Shown here: piece after piece, positions 36,373 to 45,272 of the stretch | Layout: each line of letters begins with the position of its first letter | Numbering within the stretch: the first letter of the stretch is position 1 | Source: Pseudomonadota bacterium | GTDB taxonomy: Bacteria; Pseudomonadota; Alphaproteobacteria; Rhodobacterales; Rhodobacteraceae | Assembly: GCA_020161655.1 (NCBI GenBank) | Contig: JAIUPC010000012.1 | Span: forward strand, 310,001-374,000 | Reading direction: 5' to 3' | DNA length: 64,000 nucleotides | Position numbers and translations under genes: made by a program | Notes under the pieces: model-generated | Told to the model about the DNA's origin: nothing | Seen by the model: only the letters and a program-made list of their open reading frames with translations | Databases searched by the model: none

Positions 36373-38358
36373 CTACCTCAGCCCGGCGATTTGCGCGAGA
36401 TCCCAGATCGTGCGGGACTTGTCGCGAAGGCCTTGGCCGAAAATTGATTCTCGCCTGACCTGGAAGGCGCGGGCGATCGAAACCGGTCGACCCTCGGCAG
36501 TGCGATCTTGCGTCACGATGGCGGGATCGCGGACCACGAGGACCAGGCCGTTCACCGCCGCGCCCAGCACAACCGCTCCCGCAGGAAGCGGGTGGCCCTC
36601 GGACTGGATCATGTAATCAGGCGCATAGCCTTCCGGTTTCGGACGCGTGGCGTAGACAAAGGCGGCGGTCAGCTCCGGGGCATAAAACTCCTGCACCGCC
36701 GCGTCGTTCCACGGGGTCTCGAACCCGGCATTCATCAACGCGCTGTAGGTGCCGAAGGCGGTCGGATCGGTGAACGGGTCGATGGGCTCAACCAATGCCA
36801 GCCGCTCTCCGAAGGCCCGGTTTTCGAGGTTTGGCGCAAGGGTGTCGGGCCATGCGATCCATGCTGCCACCGCGACACCGCCGAGTCCGGCTGCCAAAGC
36901 GGCGACAGGCGCCGCGGCAACCGGCCGCAGCCGCCAGAATACGATGATCGGCAGGATGGCGGCGGGCGAGAAGTGGTGCGGCAGGATGCGGTAGGCCTGG
37001 ACGTAGAAGAACAGCACATAGACGACGGCCGTCAACGTCAGGCAGCGCGACAGATGATCCTGCCAACGCCACGCCAACAGCGCCAGCCCGGGCAGGATAC
37101 CGGCAGGCAAAAGCCAGAAAAGCATCCGCTGGAAATCGAAAAGCGTTATGAAACGCAGCCGCCGCAAGATGCTGTCGGACCCAAATTCGGTTCCGCTCTG
37201 GGCAACTCCGGTCTTGTCGAGAACCATCATGGCGAGCGTTGCAAGCATGACGACGGCGATCGTCACGGCGCCGCCGACGATCACCTGTCGCAAAGGCAGG
37301 GGCCGGGTCAGCAGAAGATAGGAGGCAAAGAAGAACATCAGCAGCAGCAGAGCATTCGGCGCCGAAAGAAGGCCAAGGCAGCCGACGACGGCCATCCAGA
37401 AGTAACGTCTCTCAAGGAAGAAGATCACGCCGCCGATGAAGCCCACAATGATGAGTGGCTCTCGGGTCATCGGCAGCGCCACATCGGCAAAATACGGATT
37501 GTACGAAGGATTGAACGCCATGACGAACGAGAACAGCAGAAGCTGTGCACCGATGCCGGTGGCGACCGATCCGCGCGTGGCTTCGCCCGGTCGCCGGGCG
37601 AGGCCGAGGAGCACGCCGGCAAGTACCGAGATACCGGGCAGATACGCAAACCGCAGCGCCGATTCATAGGGTCCGAAGAAGCGGACGAACGCCGTCTGCA
37701 CGAAGGTTTCCGTCATCATCGTCGTGGAAGGATAGCCGATCAGCCCGGTGTCGCCCGGCGGCCACAACGGCAGGTCGCGATGAATGAAAAGAAGGGCGCC
37801 AAGAAAGGAATGCGCGCCGTCGTCGTTGAAATTCTCCCAATAGAACTTCGGTGACATCAGGACGAGGACGGCGGCGGGCAATACGATCATCAGCGTGATG
37901 TCCCAGAACCGCCCGCGCAACAACATTGCGCCTCCCTCGGAGCCGCCACCTCGTGCCGCGACGATCCAGGCACCGGGAAGACAAAGGATGACGAGCAGGA
38001 CAATGAAGCCGCCTCCCGTCATGTCGAGCCCGGTTGTGGCATGCACGAGCGCTGCGACGGAAGACACGCCGAACACCGAAAGCGCGAACCCCTTGAGAAG
38101 CCAGGTCTCGAAGCGGTCGTGCAGTGTCGCAAGGCCAAGGGCCAGGGTCAGGCCGGGCGCAAGAAACAACGCTGTCGCGCAAAGCGCGACGAATGGCACC
38201 CAGAGATAGAGGAATGCCGCCTGTCCGGCGATGAAGTAGGGCGACGGCCCGGTCGCGGCAGACACCATCCCGTCGAGCGCAACCGACATGTGCCGACCGA
38301 GCATGACGAACACCGCTGCCGCAATGACGGCTGAAAGGATGCGCAGGGACGTCGCCAT
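36373..38358 (-). CDS. Large multispanning membrane protein, possible glycosyltransferase-type
   Basis: A 661-aa protein with about 13 hydrophobic helices in the first ~520 residues (for example WVPFVALCATALFLAPGLTL, FIVLLVILCLPGAWIV and APVAALAAGLGGVAVAAWIA) and a soluble C-terminal domain (TDPTAFGTYSALMNAGFETP). The architecture resembles lipid-linked-sugar glycosyltransferases and oligosaccharide membrane proteins, but I see no decisive catalytic motif. It is upstream of and probably cotranscribed with the FkbM gene. Function unknown; a lower GC bias hints at transfer. Confidence 0.75.
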   Translation of the reverse strand: MATSLRILSAVIAAAVFVMLGRHMSVALDGMVSAATGPSPYFIAGQAAFLYLWVPFVALCATALFLAPGLTLALGLATLHDRFETWLLKGFALSVFGVSSVAALVHATTGLDMTGGGFIVLLVILCLPGAWIVAARGGGSEGGAMLLRGRFWDITLMIVLPAAVLVLMSPKFYWENFNDDGAHSFLGALLFIHRDLPLWPPGDTGLIGYPSTTMMTETFVQTAFVRFFGPYESALRFAYLPGISVLAGVLLGLARRPGEATRGSVATGIGAQLLLFSFVMAFNPSYNPYFADVALPMTREPLIIVGFIGGVIFFLERRYFWMAVVGCLGLLSAPNALLLLMFFFASYLLLTRPLPLRQVIVGGAVTIAVVMLATLAMMVLDKTGVAQSGTEFGSDSILRRLRFITLFDFQRMLFWLLPAGILPGLALLAWRWQDHLSRCLTLTAVVYVLFFYVQAYRILPHHFSPAAILPIIVFWRLRPVAAAPVAALAAGLGGVAVAAWIAWPDTLAPNLENRAFGERLALVEPIDPFTDPTAFGTYSALMNAGFETPWNDAAVQEFYAPELTAAFVYATRPKPEGYAPDYMIQSEGHPLPAGAVVLGAAVNGLVLVVRDPAIVTQDRTAEGRPVSIARAFQVRRESIFGQGLRDKSRTIWDLAQIAGLR

Positions 38359-38805
38359 CAGGTTCGCTTCACGTTCTGTTCAACCACGTCGCCCTGCATC
38401 GCAGCGCCCCGAAATACACGCTGGGGCAGAAATCTGAAATTCACGCCCGATCCTAACATGTGTGCGGGACCTGCAAAGGCTGTTTAGCTCCGCCCGCTCC
38501 AATTTGCCCCAGTTTTCCGGAATCTGCCGGGTCATTCCGTGCGCCCGGAAACAATTTTGCCTGCGCTCCGAAATTGTTCGTTCTCCGCCCGCAGGCTCAT
38601 GGATTCTTCTTTGTTGACCGGGCCTGTCCCTGTCGGTGGTGATGAACACACAATCGGCATGCAGGCGAGCGCAGAGCGACGTCGGGTCAACCTTGGGCTG
38701 AATGCGTTGTTCAGAGACAATGGTTGCAGCCGGACGCCAATTCATCGCACGATGCCCGGAAAAATCAGCGGCACGAATCCAACTCGGCCCACAGGGGGAT
38801 CTTCA
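38359..38805. other. 447-base gene-free stretch between the 661-aa protein and dctQ
   Basis: No coding frame here has a family-like product; the frame running into dctQ from upstream lacks support. It should hold divergent promoters for the membrane protein and the TRAP operon. One inverted repeat is present, AACAATTT (38550-38557) with AAATTGTT (38571-38578) over a 13-base gap, and an AT-richer segment at 38585-38625 includes TTGACC (38614-38619). No tRNA or obvious terminator seen. Confidence 0.6.
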
Positions 38806-39390
38806 ATGCAAGCATTGCTGGCGCTCAGCCGCGCCATAGACCGTATCAATGAGGTGATAGGCAAGTCCGTCGGCTGGTTGATCCTGGTCGCCATCCTCGT
38901 CAGCGCGGTCAATGCGACGGTCCGCAAGGTCTTCAACACCTCGTCGAACGCCTGGCTCGAACTGCAATGGTATCTCTTCGGCGCGGCCTTCCTCCTTGCC
39001 GCGGCCTATACGCTGAAGCAGAACGAACATATCCGCATCGACATCGTCTACGGCATGTTCTCGCGCCGGGTACAGCACTGGATCGACCTTCTGGGCCACA
39101 TCCTCTTCCTGATGCCCTTCGTGATCCTGATGATCGTCTATTTCATTCCCTATCTCAGCCAGTCCTACAATTCGGGCGAGGTTTCGAACAATGCCGGCGG
39201 CCTGCCGCTCTGGCCGGCGAAGTCGCTGCTGCTGATCGGCTTTTCGCTGCTGGCAATCCAGGGCATCTCGGAAATCATCAAGAAAATCGCGGTGATGCGC
39301 GGCATAATCCCCGACCCCACACCCTTTGTCTCGCACCACCAGGCGGCGGAGCAAGAGGGTGAGGCACTGGCCGGGGAGATCCGCAAATGA
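38806..39390 (+). CDS. dctQ: TRAP transporter small permease (DctQ)
   Basis: A 194-aa four-helix TRAP small subunit (GWLILVAILVSAVNATVRKV, WYLFGAAFLLAAAYTLKQNE, HILFLMPFVILMIVYF and the C-terminal SLLLIGFSLLAIQGISEI). It pairs with DctM and a periplasmic binding protein to import organic acids or similar solutes using the Na+ gradient. The ATG at 38806 is preceded by AGGGGGA. The stop overlaps dctM (ATGA). Confidence 0.93.
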   Translation: MQALLALSRAIDRINEVIGKSVGWLILVAILVSAVNATVRKVFNTSSNAWLELQWYLFGAAFLLAAAYTLKQNEHIRIDIVYGMFSRRVQHWIDLLGHILFLMPFVILMIVYFIPYLSQSYNSGEVSNNAGGLPLWPAKSLLLIGFSLLAIQGISEIIKKIAVMRGIIPDPTPFVSHHQAAEQEGEALAGEIRK

Positions 39391-41165
39391 TGGAATTCAT
39401 CGCGCTGAACATGGCGCCAATCATGTTCGCCTCGCTCGTGATCTTCCTGCTGCTCGGCTATCCGGTCGCCTTCTCGCTGGCCGCCAACGGGCTGCTCTTC
39501 TTCTTCATCGGGGTCGAACTCGCTCCGCTATCGGAAGGGGCGATCTCTCTCTCATGGCCGCTCCTCAACACGATGCCATCCCGGTTATGGGGGCTCTTGT
39601 CGAACGAGACATTGCTGGCCATTCCGTTCTTCACCTTCATGGGGATCGTCCTTGAACGATCCGGCATGGCGGAAGACCTTCTCGACACGGTGGGCCAGCT
39701 TTTCGGCCCGATCCGCGGCGGTCTGGCTTATGCGGTGATTTTCGTCGGCGCCCTTCTCGCGGCAACCACTGGCGTCGTCGCGGCCTCCGTCATTGCCATG
39801 GGCCTCATCTCGCTGCCGATCATGCTGCGCTACGGCTATGACCGGCGCGTGGCCTCGGGCGTCATCGCCGCCTCGGGAACGCTGGCGCAGATCATTCCGC
39901 CGTCGCTTGTCCTCATCGTGCTGGCAGACCAGCTCGGCCGGTCGGTCGGCGACATGTACAAGGGCGCGCTCATTCCCGGCCTGGTGCTGACCGGGCTTTA
40001 CATGGGCTACATCTTCCTCGTCTCGGTGCTGAAGCCTTCCTGGGTTCCGGCGCTTCCGATGTCGGCGCGCACCCTCGGGTCGGGCGTGATGTCGCTTGTC
40101 GTCGCGGTCGCTGTGGCGGTCGCCATCGCTTACGGCGCCCATGTCTGGCTGACGCCGACCCAAGGCTCGAACGCCGACATCCTCGGCACCGTTGTCGGCG
40201 TGCTGGCGGTCTACGTCTACACGATCCTCGACAAGGCGATGGGCATCAACCTCATGTCGCGGCTGGCGCAGCAGGTCATCATCGTGCTGATCCCGCCGCT
40301 CGCGCTCATCTTCCTCGTCCTCGGCACGATCTTCCTCGGCATCGCCACGCCGACCGAAGGCGGCGCGATGGGCGCGGTTGGCGCGCTGATCCTCGCCGCG
40401 ATGAAGCGGCGGCTGACGATGGATGTCATCACCCAGGCGCTCGCCTCGACCACGCGGCTTTCGGCCTTCGTCATGTTCATCCTGATCGGCGCGCGGGTCT
40501 TCTCGCTCACCTTCTACGGGGTCAATGGCCATATCTGGGTCGAACATCTTCTGGTGTCGCTGCCGGGTGGCGAGACGGGCTTCCTGATCTGGGTCTCGGT
40601 CCTCGTCTTCCTCCTGGCCTTCTTCCTCGATTTCTTCGAACTGGCCTTCATCATCGTCCCGCTCTTGGCACCGGCGGCAGAGCGCATGGGGATCGACCTG
40701 ATCTGGTTCGGCGTGATCCTTGGCGTCAACATGCAGACGAGCTTCATGCACCCGCCCTTCGGCTTCGCGCTCTTCTACCTGCGATCTGTCGCGGCGCGGG
40801 TGCCCTATCTCGACCGCATCACCGGCAAGCAGATTGCGCCGGTGACGACGGGGCAGATCTACTGGGGCGCGGTGCCCTTCGTCGGTATCCAGCTTGTGAT
40901 GATCGGCCTCGTCATCGCCTTCCCGCAGATGGTCATGCACTACAAGGGGCCGGTCGTTGACACCACGAACGTCAAGATCGAGATGCCGGCGCTGGGCGGT
41001 GGTCTTGGTGGCGGATTGGGCGGCGGTCTTGGTGGCGGTCTTGGCCAGCCGGGTGGGCTCGCCCCTGCGCAGCCCGGCACGGCACCGCAGCCGGGCGGCG
41101 CGCTGGGCCAACCGGGGGCGCTCCAACCGGTAACGCCTGCGCCGGCTCCTGCACCGGCCAACTGA
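39387..41165 (+). CDS. dctM: TRAP transporter large permease (DctM) with Gly/Pro-rich C-terminal tail
   Basis: A 592-aa DctM-type permease with 12 or more helices and family segments GGLAYAVIFVGALLAATTGV, SGTLAQIIPPSLVLIVLAD and GIATPTEGGAMGAVGALIL. After the last helix (IQLVMIGLVIAFPQMVMH) a tail of about 55 residues consists of four tandem GGGL units followed by repeated Pro/Ala/Gln/Gly; this is longer than in ordinary DctM and predicted disordered. It is coupled to dctQ. A hairpin lies 17 bases after the stop. Confidence 0.93.
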   Translation: MMEFIALNMAPIMFASLVIFLLLGYPVAFSLAANGLLFFFIGVELAPLSEGAISLSWPLLNTMPSRLWGLLSNETLLAIPFFTFMGIVLERSGMAEDLLDTVGQLFGPIRGGLAYAVIFVGALLAATTGVVAASVIAMGLISLPIMLRYGYDRRVASGVIAASGTLAQIIPPSLVLIVLADQLGRSVGDMYKGALIPGLVLTGLYMGYIFLVSVLKPSWVPALPMSARTLGSGVMSLVVAVAVAVAIAYGAHVWLTPTQGSNADILGTVVGVLAVYVYTILDKAMGINLMSRLAQQVIIVLIPPLALIFLVLGTIFLGIATPTEGGAMGAVGALILAAMKRRLTMDVITQALASTTRLSAFVMFILIGARVFSLTFYGVNGHIWVEHLLVSLPGGETGFLIWVSVLVFLLAFFLDFFELAFIIVPLLAPAAERMGIDLIWFGVILGVNMQTSFMHPPFGFALFYLRSVAARVPYLDRITGKQIAPVTTGQIYWGAVPFVGIQLVMIGLVIAFPQMVMHYKGPVVDTTNVKIEMPALGGGLGGGLGGGLGGGLGQPGGLAPAQPGTAPQPGGALGQPGALQPVTPAPAPAPAN

Positions 41166-41181
41166 GGAAGACGGCCCAGCT

Positions 41182-41215
41182 TTGGGATGAGGGGGCACCA
41201 GCGCCCTCATCCCAA
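41182..41215 (+). terminator. Hairpin after dctM
   Basis: TTGGGATGAGGG (41182-41193) pairs with CCCTCATCCCAA (41204-41215), a 12-bp perfect stem, 17 bases past the dctM stop. No T run follows, so it may stabilise the 3' end. Confidence 0.6.
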
Positions 41216-41441
41216 GTTCCGCTCGGGCGCAACGCCCGGACCCGGAATTTCGGCGATATGACGAAATTCTGATGTGCCCGCCCCCCGGGCGGCGGACACA
41301 TTCGTGCCCACCTGGGCGGTCCCATCAGAATTTGGCGCTCTCTGCGCTGCGGATAGCCCCTTGCCCTGCGGCTTGCGCCTAGGGGCAACGGCGCGGGTGT
41401 CTTGCCACTGGCAAGCCACCTTGTCGCGCCGAAACAAAGCA
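41216..41441. other. Structured intergenic segment between dctM and dctP
   Basis: Part of a 354-base gene-free gap between convergent TRAP genes (41166-41519). CGAAATTC (41262-41269) can pair with upstream GAATTTCG (41245-41252), while the overlapping AAATTCTGATG (41264-41274) can pair with downstream CATCAGAATTT (41323-41333); the two are mutually exclusive. No coding frame is convincing here. Confidence 0.5.
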
Positions 41442-41478
41442 AAACCCCCGGCGTCTCGCGGCTCCGGGGGTTTCCTTT
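41442..41478. terminator. Bidirectional terminator between dctM and dctP
   Basis: AAACCCCCGG (41442-41451) with CCGGGGGTTT (41464-41473), followed on the plus strand by CCTTTTC and on the minus strand by TTTTGCTTTGTTT. It most convincingly ends dctP transcription. A second hairpin (GCCCCGCC/GGCGGGGC, 41490-41509) lies between it and the dctP stop. Confidence 0.75.
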
Positions 41479-41519
41479 TCTGCGGTGGGGCCCCGCCTGA
41501 AGGCGGGGCACGCTATGTC

Positions 41520-42701
<1,182 letters not shown>

Positions 42702-42763
42702 CTAAACCCTTGTCCAGACAGAGGGATCGCCAACGGCACTGACTTAGCGTCAAGCGCCCTCGG

Positions 42764-43207
42764 TCAGCCGCGTTGCGTAAAAATTACGCCGGCAGCCATC
42801 AGGGCGAGGCCCAGCCCGCGCATCGGCGTGATCTGCCGCATCATCGCGCCGAGAAGCCCGAACTGGTCGATGATCGCCGCTGAAATGAGTTGGCCGAGAA
42901 GCACGCAGGTGATGGCGTTGCCCAGCCCGAAACGCGGCGCGACCAAGGTGATGGAAAGGACGTAGAAAGCCACGAGAAGCCCGGCGAGGAAGAGCTTCGG
43001 CGGCTGGCCGGGGGCGGCGGCAAGCGCCCCTCCTCCGCCGGTTGCCACCATGGTCAGGACCGCGCCGGCGAAGGCCACCGCGAAGAGGATCACCGCCGCC
43101 GCCGCGGGCGAGCCGATGCGCCCGCCCAACTGGGCGTTCAGCGCTGCGAGGACCGGGATGCCGATCCCTGCGGCGAGCATGATGAAGGCGTAACGCAGGC
43201 TGTCCAA
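42764..43207 (-). CDS. Small DMT-superfamily transporter (YdcZ/DUF606 type)
   Basis: A 147-aa protein with four or five helices (LRYAFIMLAAGIGIPVLAAL, AAVILFAVAFAGAVLTMVAT, LFLAGLLVAFYVLSITLV, CVLLGQLISAAIIDQFGLLG). The YdcZ family is 140-150 aa and often occurs as dimers or pairs. TTG at 43207 (M)DSLRYAF is the chosen start because AGGGAG lies about six bases upstream; the longer open frame overlaps the tautomerase gene. It is the last gene of a minus-strand detoxification-like operon. Confidence 0.82.
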   Translation of the reverse strand: MDSLRYAFIMLAAGIGIPVLAALNAQLGGRIGSPAAAAVILFAVAFAGAVLTMVATGGGGALAAAPGQPPKLFLAGLLVAFYVLSITLVAPRFGLGNAITCVLLGQLISAAIIDQFGLLGAMMRQITPMRGLGLALMAAGVIFTQRG

Positions 43208-43262
43208 AGGCTTCTCCCTGACAGGACCGGTAGCGGCGATGTCGCCCGCCGTAGCCCGTTTC

Positions 43263-43478
43263 CTATTTCGACTGAGCGCGAAGGCTTGCCCGGTAGTCCT
43301 CAACCGGCAGGCCGCCGATGCCCCAGTCTTCCATTGCCACCTCGTCGATGACAACAAAGGTCGTGGCCGGCGACTTGTCCAGCACCTCGACAAGAAGCCT
43401 GGTGACGCCCCGGATCAACTCCGCCTTCTGCGCCGCCGTCGCGCCTTCGCGGGTGATCTTGATGTTGACGTAGGGCAT
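43263..43478 (-). CDS. 4-oxalocrotonate tautomerase family protein
   Basis: A 71-aa protein with the catalytic N-terminal Pro (Pro1 after Met removal, MPYVNIKITREGAT) and the family C-terminal pattern (LVEVLDKSPATTFVVIDEV). These small trimers or hexamers ketonise dienols or act as cis-acid dehalogenases. The start overlaps the NTF2-like gene stop (TGATG). The physiological substrate is unknown. Confidence 0.88.
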   Translation of the reverse strand: MPYVNIKITREGATAAQKAELIRGVTRLLVEVLDKSPATTFVVIDEVAMEDWGIGGLPVEDYRASLRAQSK

Positions 43479-43867
43479 CAGGCAACCTTCCTCGGTTCGT
43501 GGTGGAAGACCTTTGAGATGACCTGCCAGCGATCATCCACCTTGATGAACGTCAGCCAGTCCGTGAAGAACTTGTCACCGATGGCGCAGTTGAGCGTCGC
43601 GCGGGCCGTGAACGGCCCGGCGAATTCGATGGACAGGATGCGGTCGGCCCGCGCCTCTCCCCGCGACGCCGGAGAGGGACGCGCGTCGACGACCGGAAGA
43701 TACTCCTCCACCGTCCGGTAGAGGAGCGTCCCGTCCGTGGCGCTGACATATTGCGCCTTCGGGTGAAACACCGACCGCAGGCGCCCGGTGTCAGAGTGAT
43801 GGAGGCCATCGAAATAGTCGGCGATCACGCCGGCAACGGCCTCGAACTCCGCGGCGTGCCCGGTCAC
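43478..43867 (-). CDS. NTF2-like (SnoaL-fold) protein
   Basis: A 129-aa cone-shaped alpha+beta protein typical of nuclear transport factor 2-like folds (VIADYFDGLHHSDTGRLRSV; DKFFTDWLTFIKVDDRWQVI). Such domains can be enzymes, carriers or dimerisation modules. It is sandwiched by overlap between the GST and tautomerase genes, so joint function on a reactive small molecule is plausible but unproven. Confidence 0.82.
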   Translation of the reverse strand: MTGHAAEFEAVAGVIADYFDGLHHSDTGRLRSVFHPKAQYVSATDGTLLYRTVEEYLPVVDARPSPASRGEARADRILSIEFAGPFTARATLNCAIGDKFFTDWLTFIKVDDRWQVISKVFHHEPRKVA

Positions 43868-44472
43868 GCGATGAGGCCTTCGTCCTTAAGCGTCTTCTGC
43901 ACCGCAGGCCGCCCCGCGACACGGGCCACGAATTCCTTCACCTTCGGCCAGTTGTCGAGAGAGACGCCGACATGGCCCGACCAGTTCGAGACGACGAAGG
44001 CATAGGCGTCAGCAATGGTGAACTCCGCCCCGGTCAGGAAGGCGCGGCCATCGGCGAGTACACTTTCCAGCCAGTCGAGCTTCTTGCCGACATTCTTGCG
44101 CGCGGCCTCCTTGCCGGCATCATCGAGCGCGGGGTTGAAGAGCGGGCTGAAGGCAGGGTGAAGCTCGGAACTCACATAGGTCACGGCCTCGTTCACCCGC
44201 GCCCGCGGAAAGCTCCCGGCTTTCGGTGCGAGCTTTTCGGCACCGGCGGCATCGGCGACGTATTGCAGGATCGCCGGGCCTTCGGTCAGGACCTGGCCGT
44301 CGACCTCAAGTGCGGGAACCTTGCCCTTGGGGTTGATCGCCCGGAAGTCCTTGCCGGTCGCGGTCTTCTTGGTCGATGTGTCGACACGCTCTGTCTCATA
44401 GGGCTTGCCGATCTCGTTCATCACGATATGGGATGCCATCGAACAGGCGCCGGGAGAATAGTAGAGTTTCAT
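43864..44472 (-). CDS. gst: Glutathione S-transferase, Beta class-like
   Basis: A 202-aa soluble GST with N-terminal thioredoxin fold (MKLYYSPGACSMASHIVMNE, with Cys10 as the candidate active-site cysteine of Beta-class GSTs) and a C-terminal helical domain (FTIADAYAFVVSNWSGHVGV). The conserved cis-Pro segment is INPKGKVPALEVDGQ. The start at 44472 is just downstream of a regulator-binding region. It heads the operon gst-NTF2-tautomerase-DMT, divergent from an HxlR regulator. Confidence 0.93.
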   Translation of the reverse strand: MKLYYSPGACSMASHIVMNEIGKPYETERVDTSTKKTATGKDFRAINPKGKVPALEVDGQVLTEGPAILQYVADAAGAEKLAPKAGSFPRARVNEAVTYVSSELHPAFSPLFNPALDDAGKEAARKNVGKKLDWLESVLADGRAFLTGAEFTIADAYAFVVSNWSGHVGVSLDNWPKVKEFVARVAGRPAVQKTLKDEGLIA

Positions 44473-44518
44473 CGAATTGCTCCATCTCAGGGGGTGATGC
44501 GGATGACCTAGCAATTGC

Positions 44519-44581
44519 AGTTACCGATGGAAACTATAAAACTTGTGGTAACTTCCAGAATGCGGTATCCGAAAGGTAACT
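44519..44581. promoter_or_regulatory. Three regularly spaced AGTTACC/GGTAACT half-sites between gst and hxlR-like gene
   Basis: AGTTACC starts at 44519 and its reverse complement GGTAACT starts at 44547 and 44575; the three start exactly 28 bases apart in the 133-base divergent intergenic region. This is the natural place for the HxlR regulator to bind and control both its own gene and the gst operon. Confidence 0.6.
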
Positions 44582-44605
44582 GAGACCACGCCCGAGAGGT
44601 TCCCG

Positions 44606-44959
44606 ATGGCGCTGAAACTTCGCAAGAATCCGGTGTCGCCGCCGGCCTGCCCGATCAGCGACTGCATGAAGTTCCTCGGCGGCGCCTGGACGCCGAACAT
44701 CTTCTGGTATCTCTCGTCCGGGCCGCGCCGGTTCTCGGAACTCAGGCATGACATTCCCGCCGTCTCGGCCAAGGTCCTGACCCAGCGCCTGCGCGACATG
44801 GAGGAACATGGGCTGGTCCTGCGCCGGGTGATGCCGACCTCGCCACCCTCGGTCGAATATGAGCTGACGGAGCTTGGCCGGGAACTCCTGCCAGCCATCG
44901 CGGCAATCATGTCGGTCGGCAAGCGTCTGAAGCAGCGGCGGGATGGGCTTGCCGCCTGA
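44606..44959 (+). CDS. HxlR family transcriptional regulator
   Basis: A 117-aa winged-helix regulator with the family pattern CPISDCMKFLGGAWTPNIFW (residues 15-34), then RRFSELRHDIPAVSAKVLTQ and SVEYELTELGRELLPA. Two cysteines (Cys15, Cys20) could sense electrophiles or oxidants. Divergent from the gst operon, which it probably regulates. An in-frame downstream ATG is not used because the family N-terminus starts here. Confidence 0.92.
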   Translation: MALKLRKNPVSPPACPISDCMKFLGGAWTPNIFWYLSSGPRRFSELRHDIPAVSAKVLTQRLRDMEEHGLVLRRVMPTSPPSVEYELTELGRELLPAIAAIMSVGKRLKQRRDGLAA

Positions 44960-45077
44960 GGCGTTCGTGCGGCGGTTCGGCCCCTCCGGGCGGCCATCAT
45001 GTCGCGAATTGACGCGAATACGAAAGAAAAGAAGCCGCAAAGCCACTCAGGCGACACATTATTCCGAATTTTGCCGG

Positions 45078-45106
45078 TTGACGCCCCCGCGCGGCCTGCA
45101 TAATGT
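45078..45106 (+). promoter_or_regulatory. ilvB promoter (sigma-70 type)
   Basis: TTGACG (45078-45083), 17-base spacer, TAATGT (45101-45106). Predicted start near 45113, just upstream of the leader peptide ATG at 45138. The -35 and spacing are excellent, the -10 moderate. Confidence 0.7.
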
Positions 45107-45137
45107 CCGCTGCGCAGCAGCAAAGGACCCTCGGTCA

Positions 45138-45185
45138 ATGGCACCGATCCTGGTACTAGTAGAGACGTGGCGCATGGGCCGGTAA
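45138..45185 (+). CDS. ilv leader peptide (attenuation, 15 codons)
   Basis: The reading frame codes M-A-P-I-L-V-L-V-E-T-W-R-M-G-R and stops at 45183-45185. Five of the first eight codons are Ile/Leu/Val (45147-45161), the products controlled by the downstream acetolactate synthase genes. It lies between the promoter and a Rho-independent terminator upstream of ilvB, the classical arrangement of transcription attenuation. AAGGA upstream at about 11 bases could be its ribosome site. Confidence 0.75.
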   Translation: MAPILVLVETWRMGR

Positions 45186-45236
45186 CGGTTGACCATAGTG
45201 GTTCCCATGCGCCCCGGATCAGCTCCGGGGCTTTTT
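45169..45236 (+). promoter_or_regulatory. ilvBN attenuator (antiterminator and terminator)
   Basis: The terminator is GCCCCGGA (45211-45218) with TCCGGGGC (45224-45231), then TTTTT (45232-45236). A competing pairing joins GGCGCATGGG (45169-45178, inside the leader peptide) with CCCATGCGCC (45204-45213), overlapping three bases of the terminator stem. Translating ribosomes would cover the 45169 arm and permit termination; stalling on Ile/Leu/Val codons would free it. The mechanism is inferred from architecture. Confidence 0.75.
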
Positions 45237-45272
45237 GTTGCGCGGACTTGGGTTGGATGGAGATAAGGCACG

